The notes beneath the pieces are model-generated. The model was not told the DNA's origin. It saw only the letters and a program-made list of their open reading frames with translations, and did no database searches. Source: Caldifarciminota bacterium (GTDB taxonomy: Bacteria > Hydrothermota > Tepidihabitantia > B3-TA06). Taken from it: a DNA stretch of 43,991 nt. Position 1 is the stretch's first letter. Each line of letters begins with the position of its first letter. The translations under genes and the position numbers were made by a program. The stretch spans positions 1-43,991 of the forward strand of contig JAFGSK010000016.1 in the NCBI GenBank assembly GCA_016934635.1, read 5' to 3'. Below, piece by piece: positions 24,844-31,945 of this stretch.

Positions 24844-25102
24844 TCTCCTTTGTCATCCACAGCTAATACTGGGGGGGTAATGCTCCTTAGGAGCGCGAAA
24901 GGATTCCTGAACTATTGATGAATTTCAGGGTCCCGGCGATACTGCGAGGCAGGATCGTGAGGTGTTAAATCGGACTCTCCAAGACGAAGTATCTTCTTGG
25001 GGTGCTGAATTGTCATGCTTCTATTGCGTCCTTCAGGTTTTCTTACATAATTGAATAGTACATCCCGCACGAAGCCTGCATGAAGCGGGAAGGGAGTCGT
25101 GA
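24844..25102 (+). repeat. Intergenic element R4 (copy 4 of 4)
   Basis: Block order is as in R1-R3: GCTCC-tta-GGAGC hairpin (24882-24894), CGAT/ATCG central hairpin (24937-24957, R2 type), GAAG-tat-CTTC, dyad, promoter, and a CCCGC/GCGGG stem (25064-25068 with 25085-25089) before the ribosome site. Here it drives the phage-like lysin operon instead of an HExxE gene. Confidence 0.75.
25008..25051 (+). promoter_or_regulatory. R4 dyad operator and promoter
   Basis: AATTG-TCATGCTT-CTATT (25008-25025, two changes from the consensus) overlaps TTGCGT (25024-25029); after 16 nt comes CATAAT (25046-25051). It is likely to serve the operon 25103-28307. Confidence 0.55.
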
Positions 25103-26026
25103 ATGAATAAAATACAATTGACCTACAATCTGGTCTGTGAGTTTCTCCAAGCGCTCAGGATAGAGGTCGGAACTGAGACCGACGAACTCAACATCTTATG
25201 CCTTGAGGGAGCTCAACGGCTTGCCGAGTTGCCGGGTCTGATTGAGCTGGTGGAAAACGTACCTGACAGGTACAACGACTGCGTGGTGTTATTCTGGAAG
25301 CAAGTTGAATCCTCGGTTGGCGATAATGGTATACTAGGGGGAGGGAGACTGGAGGAGAGTGGTGTGTTACGGGCGTTACGGGTGTTACGGGCGACCACCG
25401 AGCCGGGGCGCTACTACACTCAACTCGAGCCCCATCCTGCGGGTGCTGCCCACCTGGTCTGGGGCAGGCACATCTACAAGCCGGGTAAGCATCGCGGCAG
25501 GCCGGCGCTGGTTTCGGCCTCGGGCCTGGATAGGGTCTGGCGTGACCGTGATGCGGATTTCACCCAGGACATGAGTGAAAGGGTGTACGTCGGGCGGTTC
25601 GGCATCCACGTACACGCAGGAGGATCAGGCTCCTCGATTGGCCGATGGTCAGCCGGATGCATTGCAATTGCAGGAGGTTATGAAGGAGAACCCTACTCAT
25701 TCTTCACTGAAAGAGTCCATGCGCATCCAGGCAAGGTCATTTCATTGACCCTGTGGGGCGCACGCGACCTTGCGCGCTGGGTTGCGGGAAAGGAGGACTG
25801 GCGTCCTACGCTGCGGTTCGGAATCCGCAATCCCTGGGTGGCCCGGATGCAGGGGCTTCTTAACAAGCGCCTTGACGGCAGGCTGGTTGCCGACGGTGAT
25901 TGGTTAAGGAAGACACAATCAGCGTTCATTGGCTTCCAGCGCGATGCCGGTCTGGAAATAGACGGAATCTGTGGGCCACTTTCGTGGCGAAAGCTTGAAA
26001 ACAATGAATCGGAGGTGATTACGTGA
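25103..26026 (+). CDS. Phage-type lysin: L,D-transpeptidase-like domain plus peptidoglycan-binding domain
   Basis: The protein is 307 aa. ATG 25103 lies behind AAGGGAG. There is no signal peptide, as in holin-dependent endolysins. Residues 1-65 are a helical N-terminal region found only here and in the deleted copy at 22222. Residues about 115-225 hold GIHVHAGG (His169, His171) and RWSAGC (Ser183, Cys186), resembling the H...S-x-G-C active site of YkuD-type enzymes. Residues about 243-298 are a peptidoglycan-binding type 1 repeat (NPWVARMQGLLN...FQRDAGLEIDGICGPLSW). It is first in an operon with GTGA overlap to the next gene. It probably acts on peptidoglycan; whether it cleaves or cross-links is unclear. 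Confidence 0.7.
   Translation: MNKIQLTYNLVCEFLQALRIEVGTETDELNILCLEGAQRLAELPGLIELVENVPDRYNDCVVLFWKQVESSVGDNGILGGGRLEESGVLRALRVLRATTEPGRYYTQLEPHPAGAAHLVWGRHIYKPGKHRGRPALVSASGLDRVWRDRDADFTQDMSERVYVGRFGIHVHAGGSGSSIGRWSAGCIAIAGGYEGEPYSFFTERVHAHPGKVISLTLWGARDLARWVAGKEDWRPTLRFGIRNPWVARMQGLLNKRLDGRLVADGDWLRKTQSAFIGFQRDAGLEIDGICGPLSWRKLENNESEVIT
25366..25392 (+). repeat. Three 9-bp tandem repeats inside the lysin gene
   Basis: GTTACGGG(C/T) is repeated three times and encodes the VLR-ALR-VLR stretch in the linker between the N-terminal region and the catalytic domain. The same motif (gtgttacgggtgttacg) occurs near 14772, upstream of lipoprotein A. The repeat keeps the frame. Confidence 0.6.
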
Positions 26027-26286
26027 TCATCGAACAGGTAGCAAAGGCTTGTGAGGCGGTGTCTTTGGCTGTCCGCCGTTGTGAACGTGACAAGATCAAC
26101 AGCGATTTGCGCGATGCCCTGGAGGAAGCGCGGAATCATCTGCGCGAAGCCCTCGACGAACTTAGAAACACTCAATCCGACGACCGCAAGTTCTACGACG
26201 CGATACTGAAGTACTCCCTATCCAAGAAGGCCGAATTAGGCGATAACATCACCGATATCTTGAGGTTCCTGGGCAAGGAAAAATGA
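26023..26286 (+). CDS. Small coiled-coil protein of the lysin/terminase operon
   Basis: The protein is 87 aa. GTG 26023 overlaps the lysin stop (GTGA) and lies behind GGAGGTGAT, so translation is coupled. It is highly charged and helical (RCERDKINSDLRDALEEARN, REALDELRNTQ), predicted coiled coil, without membrane segments. Phage lysis cassettes often contain such small helical proteins, but no family is recognised. Confidence 0.6.
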   Translation: MIIEQVAKACEAVSLAVRRCERDKINSDLRDALEEARNHLREALDELRNTQSDDRKFYDAILKYSLSKKAELGDNITDILRFLGKEK

Positions 26287-26287
26287 G

Positions 26288-26551
26288 ATGAACATCGGAG
26301 CCCTGGTACGGGACTTCGGGATTCCACTTGCCTTTCTTGTTGTGGCGGTAGTCGCTTTGTGGCGTGTTTGGCGAACAGAACGCCGACTCAGGGAGCAGGA
26401 TCTCAAGGAGAGACTCCAATTGTTCGCAGATCGGGAATCGGAACTCTACACCCTTTATCGCAAGCTTGCCCTGCGGGAACTCGACCGGCTGGTTCGTAAG
26501 CGTAAAAAGGGAAAGAGAAAGAATGAAGGCGACCGAGAACAAGATACCTGA
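26288..26551 (+). CDS. Small single-span membrane protein, holin-like position
   Basis: The protein is 87 aa. ATG 26288 comes 1 nt after the preceding stop. A single N-terminal membrane span (about 8-26, FGIPLAFLVVAVVALWRVW) is followed by a long charged helix with a lysine/arginine-rich end (RKRKKGKRKNEGDREQ). The size, topology and position after a lysin suit a holin or spanin-like partner, but sequence alone does not prove it. The 3' end overlaps the next gene by 29 bp. Confidence 0.55.
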   Translation: MNIGALVRDFGIPLAFLVVAVVALWRVWRTERRLREQDLKERLQLFADRESELYTLYRKLALRELDRLVRKRKKGKRKNEGDREQDT

Positions 26552-26804
26552 TCTGGCTCGCTTCAGAGACGAGGCGATCCTGGCTTTAGAAGAATTAAAG
26601 AAGCGCTATCTCGAGATGGTCAAGTCTACCGGCGATGAGACGACCATCCTGGAACGTGCGGCAAGGTTGTTACCCGGCTTGATAAAGACCGAAGAGAACC
26701 TGTTGACCTCAATCGAGGAAAGCAAAAGGCATGGAGATCTGGATACCTGGCTTGAGCCTTTGTTTTCTGTGTTACGTAAGGTTTTGGGGCTGAGTTCGAG
26801 CTGA
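26523..26804 (+). CDS. Small helical protein, possible small terminase subunit
   Basis: The protein is 93 aa from ATG 26523, overlapping the previous gene. It is helical and charged (FRDEAILALEELKKRYLEM, ARLLPGLIKTEENLLTSIEESKR). Its place immediately before a large terminase suggests a small terminase subunit, which is usually of this size and fold. Sequence after its stop (26802-26866) keeps coding character in another frame (LKREEIIAALEAELKSDGT), so the C-terminus may have been truncated by a frameshift. Confidence 0.45.
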   Translation: MKATENKIPDLARFRDEAILALEELKKRYLEMVKSTGDETTILERAARLLPGLIKTEENLLTSIEESKRHGDLDTWLEPLFSVLRKVLGLSSS

Positions 26805-26849
26805 AGCGGGAAGAGATTATCGCAGCGCTCGAGGCCGAGTTGAAATCTG

Positions 26850-28307
26850 ATGGTACCCGAAGATAGGACCCTGCTCGGTAAAATCCTCGAGCATCTGCGT
26901 ACACGTGCACCCCTCCTTGCGCGTTACCGGAAAGACCCCGCGCTCTTCTTTACGGAGCGCGGGGTACGCTTCTTTAAGGAATTTGAAAGGTTATTCTATG
27001 ACCTATACTCGCTGGAAGTCTCCAAGTCGGTGGTTCTCGCCCCGCGCGGCGGGGGCAAGACCTTTGGGGCGGCGCTTCTTGCAACCGCCTTCTTCCTTTT
27101 CCGTGACTTCGACGTAGGCATCGTGGCAGGTTCTGAGACCCAGGCCTTGACCCTTTTTTCCTACATCTCCGAGTGGCTGGAACTTGCCGAGACCGAAACC
27201 GTGGTAGAACACCTGCGGCGCAGCGACCTGGTGGGTGTGCACGGAAACAGGATAGTGGCGCGAACAGCCTCGGCACGCTCGATTCGCGGTCTCCATCTCG
27301 GTAGAAGCAAACGCGGAGCGCTTCTGATAATCGACGAGGAAGCGGAAGCCGCAGAAGACGTAATCAGGGCGGCAAGGTATACGGTAAGGACAGCCTGTCC
27401 TGCAATCATCATGAGGTCTTCGACCTATCACAAGCTTACAGGCTCCTTTGCCAGGCTGGTGGAAGATCACAGAAGCCAGGGATACGAGCTTTACCGCTGG
27501 TCGAGTTTCGATATTGCAAAACCATGTCAATACAGGTGTGAGGAATGTCCTGTTGCCGAATTCAAAGAGCGCTACTGCAAAGGCAAGGCCAAACGTTCTG
27601 ACGGCTGGATCGACGTAGATGAGATAGTGGGCGAGTGGCGCGACACCAATCGCGAAACCTTCGAGGTCGAGGTGATGGGAATGAGGCCTGCTTCCGCGGG
27701 TTGTGTCATTGCCCCTGAGGAAATCGATAGAGCTGTCGTAAAGGAAGAAGAAATTCCTGTAAATCACTGTGAGATGCTGAGCTTTTGTGGGGTAGATTGG
27801 GGTTTTGCCGGGATGACCGCTGTGGTCGTTCTTGGACTAATAGAAGATAAGGTTCACGTATTGCACACAGAGGCCTTCCACCGACACGGGATCGATACAA
27901 TAGTTGAAAGACTGAAGGAACTGCGTTCGAGATTCGGTTTGAGGGAGGTTTTTGCAGACTCTTCGCATCCTTTCGAGAACTCGCGACTGCGCGACGAGGG
28001 CTTTGCAGTATGGGGGCCGACCTCAGAAACCTTGGGGGTACCGTTTGTAAGCTTCAAGGAAGAAGGTGTAGCTATTCTTTCGTATCTGTTTGAGAAGGAT
28101 CGCATCAAGATACCTGAGAGTAACATAACCCTTCTGCGTCAGCTTCGCGCCTGGCGGCGCGACGCTCACGGGCATATTGTAAAAAAGGATGACCACTTTC
28201 CTGACGCGCTGGTGGCCGCGATGATGAAGATGAAGTTGATGGGGGTGGGGAGACGTATACGAACTAAAATCACTACCGCCCAGCGGCGAGTGTTTGCTAA
28301 TCCGTAG
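26850..28307 (+). CDS. Phage-type terminase large subunit
   Basis: The protein is 485 aa. It would be the DNA-packaging motor and headful nuclease of a tailed phage. The ATPase domain has a Walker A APRGGGKT (64-71) and Walker B ALLIIDEE (157-164). The nuclease domain has Asp316 (CGVDWGF), Asp370 (VFADSSHPF) and Asp448/452 (DDHFPDAL), the RNase H-like acidic triad. Between the two lies a Cys cluster, C226-x3-C230-x2-C233-x9-C243, which is not usual for terminases and may bind zinc. The gene is complete, yet no portal, protease, capsid or tail genes follow; the next sequence is the promoter at 28312. Either a prophage remnant or a domesticated packaging module. Confidence 0.85.
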   Translation: MVPEDRTLLGKILEHLRTRAPLLARYRKDPALFFTERGVRFFKEFERLFYDLYSLEVSKSVVLAPRGGGKTFGAALLATAFFLFRDFDVGIVAGSETQALTLFSYISEWLELAETETVVEHLRRSDLVGVHGNRIVARTASARSIRGLHLGRSKRGALLIIDEEAEAAEDVIRAARYTVRTACPAIIMRSSTYHKLTGSFARLVEDHRSQGYELYRWSSFDIAKPCQYRCEECPVAEFKERYCKGKAKRSDGWIDVDEIVGEWRDTNRETFEVEVMGMRPASAGCVIAPEEIDRAVVKEEEIPVNHCEMLSFCGVDWGFAGMTAVVVLGLIEDKVHVLHTEAFHRHGIDTIVERLKELRSRFGLREVFADSSHPFENSRLRDEGFAVWGPTSETLGVPFVSFKEEGVAILSYLFEKDRIKIPESNITLLRQLRAWRRDAHGHIVKKDDHFPDALVAAMMKMKLMGVGRRIRTKITTAQRRVFANP

Positions 28308-28311
28308 GGGG

Positions 28312-28339
28312 TTGACATGCATTTGTCCAACCCTATAAT
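28312..28339 (+). promoter_or_regulatory. Consensus promoter of gene 28372
   Basis: TTGACA (28312-28317), 16-nt spacer, perfect TATAAT (28334-28339), placed 4 nt after the terminase stop. The gene start follows 32 nt later behind CGGAGG. It cuts the island off from the terminase operon. Confidence 0.85.
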
Positions 28340-28371
28340 TCAAATAGTGATCACTAAACGGAGGTAATTCC

Positions 28372-29004
28372 ATGAGTGAAAAAAGCAAACAAATCGTTAA
28401 GAAAAGTATAGGTGATTATTTCGGAGAGTGGCAAGATAAATCCAGGCCCCTACCCTTAGAGCCTTCAACTTTAAGCGAAATGTTTGCTATACAACTAACA
28501 ATATTTCCCCGTACGCAGGAATACATTGCACGATTTTCAGCGCAAGCACTTTTGGCCTGCTTTTACATGTCCAACCTTGATAATTACAGGCGCATTTTTG
28601 AAACTGATTATCCAAGCGGAGAAATCGAAGATTTGGAAAACCTTCAACTCAGAGAAGAAGAAACAGATAGATGGTTAGCGGAACGTTTTCCTAAAGATCT
28701 GGAGAATCTAGGGGCCCGGGTTTCGAACCTAGAAGAATACGAAATTCTTCACCGATTTCTAGAGAATACTCGTCAGAAGATTATTAGAAGGCAGCAGGAC
28801 TTTAAAGAATTCAGTGCACAGCTGTCTTTTTTTGATGAACCTAAGAAATTTCTTAGGCGGGTCAATGATGCACTTGGTCACACACACATCTTAAGTGGAA
28901 AAGGAGAAGCACAGACTCCCTTGGGAACTTTTAAGGGAGTTCTTCACGGTTATTTCGAGTACAAGGAGCTTGAAAAAGGCCCTTATGCTATCGCAGAACA
29001 GTGA
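28372..29004 (+). CDS. Hypothetical protein of an AT-rich island
   Basis: The protein is 210 aa. ATG 28372 lies behind CGGAGG at good spacing and under a consensus promoter, so it is likely expressed. It is mostly helical and charged, without a signal peptide or membrane span. A middle part (LREEETDRWLAERFP, LENTRQKIIRRQQDFKEF) may be coiled. No family is recognised. The next ORFs include a nuclease-like pseudogene, so a role in a small defence or mobile module is possible; this is inference from context. Confidence 0.6.
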   Translation: MSEKSKQIVKKSIGDYFGEWQDKSRPLPLEPSTLSEMFAIQLTIFPRTQEYIARFSAQALLACFYMSNLDNYRRIFETDYPSGEIEDLENLQLREEETDRWLAERFPKDLENLGARVSNLEEYEILHRFLENTRQKIIRRQQDFKEFSAQLSFFDEPKKFLRRVNDALGHTHILSGKGEAQTPLGTFKGVLHGYFEYKELEKGPYAIAEQ

Positions 29005-29031
29005 AAAATAACAATTCATTCTATGATTGAG

Positions 29032-29187
29032 TTGATTTTTTTCAGGGTTAGGGAAGCTGGACTCCACGAATTACCGCCGGCTTCAGTTCCTAAAGACAAA
29101 GACAGTGCCATTATATACCTTGGGAGGCGAGTGGAGATAAAACCGGATGATAATAAGCTCGCAAGGATTTTCTCCGTTCAGAGATGA
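29032..29187 (+). pseudogene. Fragment lacking a start codon
   Basis: An open frame with protein-like composition (GLHELPPASVPKDKDSAII, YLGRRVEIKPDD, ending ARIFSVQR) runs from just after a stop at 29029 to TGA 29185-29187. No ATG, GTG or TTG is present in its first half, so it seems to be the 3' end of a broken gene. Its TGA overlaps the ATG of the next ORF (ATGA), the usual sign of a real gene junction. Confidence 0.4.
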
Positions 29188-29399
29188 CTATATCCAAAGT
29201 AAGACTGGTTCTGGTAAGTGAGGCTCGCTTCAAAGACCAAGACGGGTTTACTCCCGAGTCAGTCAATTCTGAGGAAACCCTCAAGGTAATGATCAACATG
29301 TTTTGGCCACGGCATTTAGAAACCATAAAGTTCTTGTCTGAAAAAGCAGGGTATCAAGTCAAGGGTCTACCTGAAAAGATTGATAAACTAGAAGGGTAG
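29184..29399 (+). CDS. Small hypothetical protein
   Basis: The protein is 71 aa. ATG 29184 overlaps the stop of the preceding fragment (ATGA), so it was translationally coupled to it. There is no strong ribosome site of its own. It begins with beta-like sequence (TISKVRLVLVSEARFKD) and ends with a helix (WPRHLETIKFLSEKAGY). No family is recognised. It may be a partner of the interrupted nuclease 10 bp downstream. Confidence 0.45.
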   Translation: MTISKVRLVLVSEARFKDQDGFTPESVNSEETLKVMINMFWPRHLETIKFLSEKAGYQVKGLPEKIDKLEG

Positions 29400-29408
29400 T
29401 CTTAAGCA

Positions 29409-30137
29409 GTGTTAAAAAAAGTCGATCTGAAATTAATGCCTCATTCGCGTCAACCTATTTGGGAGCAAGTGGATGAACTATGTCAATAACTCGCTAAAAA
29501 TTCTCAAGCAAGAGAATCTTGGGCAGACATCATGGATGAATTTAATGGTCAGCATTGGATATTAGATAATATCGAAAACCTTCACGCGTACAAAGTACTT
29601 GCAGGTAAAGAATATCTTCGAGTCTTTAAAGATGCTCGAAAATTAAAAAAGTCCGATCAGCTTCTAAATGACTTAAGGGGTGCTATTCCGGAAGGTTTGG
29701 TTTATCATCTCCTTAACGGTCGCTCGGAATCCGTGGGGAAAACAAAGAGGGAAGTTTACGTAGAGATTACGACAGATAGAGGGTTTTGGTCCAGCAAAAG
29801 GGGGAGGAGGAAGACACTCGATGTAGCTTTTTGGGATTCTGTAAATAATCTAGGTCGTGGTTTTGAATGTAAGATAGACAAAGTAAGTAAAGACAAATGC
29901 TCTGCAATAGTGGAGCTTCTTTCGACAATACATGCAATGACCGAAGGTCAATTTGAGATGGTCCTTTTTTCTTTTTGCCTTGATAGTGATACCCTGCGTG
30001 AAACCTTGAGTCGTAACATAAGCGAGGAAGATAAGACGAAATTATCAACCATCCATTTTATAGGTACTAACCATCTTCCGATATTCGACGGCACTACTTC
30101 TTGCTGCGGTGGTTCGTCATTGATCCCAACTAATTAG
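29409..30137 (+). pseudogene. PD-(D/E)xK-like nuclease gene with in-frame TAA
   Basis: One continuous reading frame runs from GTG 29409 to 30137, interrupted once by TAA at 29487-29489 (context CAA TAA CTC). Coding-like sequence exists on both sides: LMPHSRQPIWEQVDELC before it, LAKNSQARESWADIM after it. A restart at ATG 29532 would give a 201-aa protein but has no Shine-Dalgarno. The body contains LDVAFWDS...GRGFECK, a D...E-x-K arrangement after a beta strand, which suits a PD-(D/E)xK nuclease fold, and a Cys pair near the end. It is probably a restriction-type enzyme disabled by a point mutation; readthrough cannot be excluded. Confidence 0.5.
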
Positions 30138-30148
30138 ACATTATTAAA

Positions 30149-30454
30149 CTACATCTTTGGCTCATGCCCCAGTTTTTTTGCCACGTCTTGAATCTTTCCC
30201 TCGATGCGGCCTTCTGCTCCTTCTCTGTCGTCCACCGAGATAACTATGTAGACTCGGCGGGAGTGCTTGCGCAGCTCCTTGCGGCAGCGGTTTATTACCT
30301 CGAAAATCTCGTTCCATTCGCCTTCGATGGTGGTCGACATCGGCCCGAGCTTGTAGGGCAGGCCGGAGCATTCCACTATCTTTATGGCCGATGCTACGAA
30401 ACCTGCCACGCTTTCCCCCTGATCTGTGGGGAATATAGTAAATTGAACTAGCAT
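30149..30454 (-). CDS. MTH1187/YkoF-type thiamine-binding protein
   Basis: The protein is 101 aa, ATG 30454 behind AGGAGG. It matches the small MTH1187 (DUF77) family: FTIFPTDQGESVAGFVA near the start, YKLGPMSTTIEGEW in the middle, then HSRRVYIVISVDDR and GRIEGKIQDVAKKLG. Members are ferredoxin-fold cytoplasmic proteins proposed to bind thiamine-type ligands; the exact role is not known. It is divergent from metK, with separate promoters back to back in the 141-bp gap. Confidence 0.85.
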   Translation of the reverse strand: MLVQFTIFPTDQGESVAGFVASAIKIVECSGLPYKLGPMSTTIEGEWNEIFEVINRCRKELRKHSRRVYIVISVDDREGAEGRIEGKIQDVAKKLGHEPKM

Positions 30455-30470
30455 ACTTCCTCCTAGTATG

Positions 30471-30498
30471 AAATTAGCTATCCTTTAGACCTTGTCAA
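30471..30498 (-). promoter_or_regulatory. Promoter of the thiamine-binding protein gene
   Basis: Minus strand: TTGACA (30493-30498), 16-nt spacer, TAATTT (30471-30476). Its -35 box is 23 bp from that of the divergent metK promoter, so a shared regulator could act on both. Confidence 0.65.
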
Positions 30499-30521
30499 GT
30501 CTGGAAAAAGAGCACTTGTCA

Positions 30522-30549
30522 TTGACTTGGAGACCAGTAAAGGTATACT
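30522..30549 (+). promoter_or_regulatory. Promoter of metK
   Basis: TTGACT (30522-30527), 16-nt spacer, TATACT (30544-30549). The leader to TTG 30596 is about 40 nt, too short for a SAM riboswitch, and none was recognised. Confidence 0.75.
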
Positions 30550-30595
30550 TGCCATTAACGTTTTTAAAATCCGCCAACTTGAAAGGAGGAAGTAG

Positions 30596-31759
30596 TTGGA
30601 GAGAGTGCTTTTAACATCAGAGTCGGTAACCGAGGGACACCCGGATAAGGTGTGTGATCAGATATCCGACGCTGTTTTGGATGAGGTTCTTCGCCAGGAT
30701 GTAAAGGGGCGGGTGGCTTGCGAGACATTCATCACCGTGGGTCTGGTTATCGTAGGCGGGGAGATAACCACCGAATGCTACGTTGACCTCGCACCTCTTG
30801 TGCGCGATCTTCTGGCTAACATAGGTTATACCAATCATCGCTACGGTTTCGACGGGGCAACCTGCGCCATTCTCAACGCCATAGGCCGTCAGTCGCCGGA
30901 TATCGCCCAGGGAGTAGACCGGGGTGGCGCGGGAGATCAGGGTCTTATGATAGGCTATGCCTGTACCGAAACCCCTGAATTGATGCCCCTGCCCATCATG
31001 CTTTCCCACAAGCTTACCCGTCGGCTGACCGAGGTACGCAAACAGGGAATACTGCCTTATCTTGGCCCGGACGGAAAGTCTCAGGTTACGGTGGAGTACG
31101 TGGACGGGAACCCCTCAAGAATCGTAAACGTAGTGCTGAGTTCCCAGCACACCGAGGAGATACTCGACTCCTCCGGTCATCAGATAACCTCAGACGCCCG
31201 CCACGAGATTATCGAGAATGTGGCCAAGGCCGTCCTGCCTGACAAGATGCTGGATGAGCGCACCCGCTACTACGTTAACCCCACCGGCAAGTTCGTAATC
31301 GGAGGTCCCCAGTCCGACACCGGGATGACCGGACGCAAATTAATCGTTGACACATACGGCGGTCTGGCCCCTCACGGCGGCGGAGCCTTCTCCGGCAAGG
31401 ATCCCTCCAAGGTCGACCGCTCGGCAACCTACTTCGCCCGCTACATCGCCAAGAACGTGGTAGCGGCCGGTCTGGCCGAACGCCTGCAGGTTAATCTGGC
31501 CTACGTTATCGGCGAACCTGATCCGGCGTCGGTGTCCATCGACGATTTCGGCACCGCCAAGATCGAACCCCGGAAATTAGCCGATATCATCAACTCCGAG
31601 TTCGACTTCAGGCCGCGGGCCATAATCGAGAAACTCGATCTCCTGCGTCCCATCTACCGCAAGACGGCGGCATACGGTCACTTCGGAAGGACCGAGCCTG
31701 AGTTCACCTGGGAGAAGCTTGACGCGGTTGACGCCCTGAAGCAGAAAGCCGGGGTATAG
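30596..31759 (+). CDS. metK: S-adenosylmethionine synthetase
   Basis: The protein is 387 aa. It makes S-adenosylmethionine from methionine and ATP. The start is TTG 30596 with AAAGGAGG 6 nt upstream; [29 protein letters not shown] is the typical N-terminus (split: [12 protein letters not shown] and [10 protein letters not shown]). Further signatures are [28 protein letters not shown] and the P-loop-like [16 protein letters not shown]. The length is normal and all motifs are intact. It supplies SAM for the methyltransferases, and ahcY downstream recycles the by-product. Confidence 0.98.
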   Translation: MERVLLTSESVTEGHPDKVCDQISDAVLDEVLRQDVKGRVACETFITVGLVIVGGEITTECYVDLAPLVRDLLANIGYTNHRYGFDGATCAILNAIGRQSPDIAQGVDRGGAGDQGLMIGYACTETPELMPLPIMLSHKLTRRLTEVRKQGILPYLGPDGKSQVTVEYVDGNPSRIVNVVLSSQHTEEILDSSGHQITSDARHEIIENVAKAVLPDKMLDERTRYYVNPTGKFVIGGPQSDTGMTGRKLIVDTYGGLAPHGGGAFSGKDPSKVDRSATYFARYIAKNVVAAGLAERLQVNLAYVIGEPDPASVSIDDFGTAKIEPRKLADIINSEFDFRPRAIIEKLDLLRPIYRKTAAYGHFGRTEPEFTWEKLDAVDALKQKAGV

Positions 31760-31768
31760 ATAGTAAAA

Positions 31769-31935
31769 TATCCGCAGATGACGCAGATATCACAGATTGA
31801 TTATAAGCAGAAATGCAAGAACCATGACCGGACACGAAACGATTTCTGATCTTTGTGTTCTCTGGAAACAACTCCGTCGTTTTCACTCGTCGCGACCTTC
31901 GCCCGCTTCTCGTGTGTCCTTTGTGGTTAACCTAA
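31769..31935. repeat. Relic of a widespread interspersed repeat
   Basis: The metK-ahcY gap holds phrases that recur as non-coding junk in many bacterial genomes: ATCCGCAGATGACGCAGAT...CACAGATT near the left end (31769-31800) and CTCGTGTGTCCTTTGTGGTT near the right end (31910-31930). No open frame or structure was seen. The identity comes from memory of such repeats and needs a search. Confidence 0.45.
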
Positions 31936-31945
31936 AAGGAGATTC

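Noticed and set aside
16510..25102. CRISPR array
   Set aside because: Repeats are about 250 bp, only four, and separated by genes; no short direct repeats with unique spacers.
27003..27767. 254-codon minus-strand ORF opposite the terminase
   Set aside because: It is a shadow of the terminase; composition is not protein-like and the terminase motifs lie on the plus strand.
29024..29140. 38-codon ORF from ATG 29024
   Set aside because: The other frame over the same stretch has better composition and an ATGA junction with the next ORF; this one has no ribosome site.
30550..30595. SAM riboswitch upstream of metK
   Set aside because: The leader is only about 40 nt and no aptamer-like stems could be drawn.
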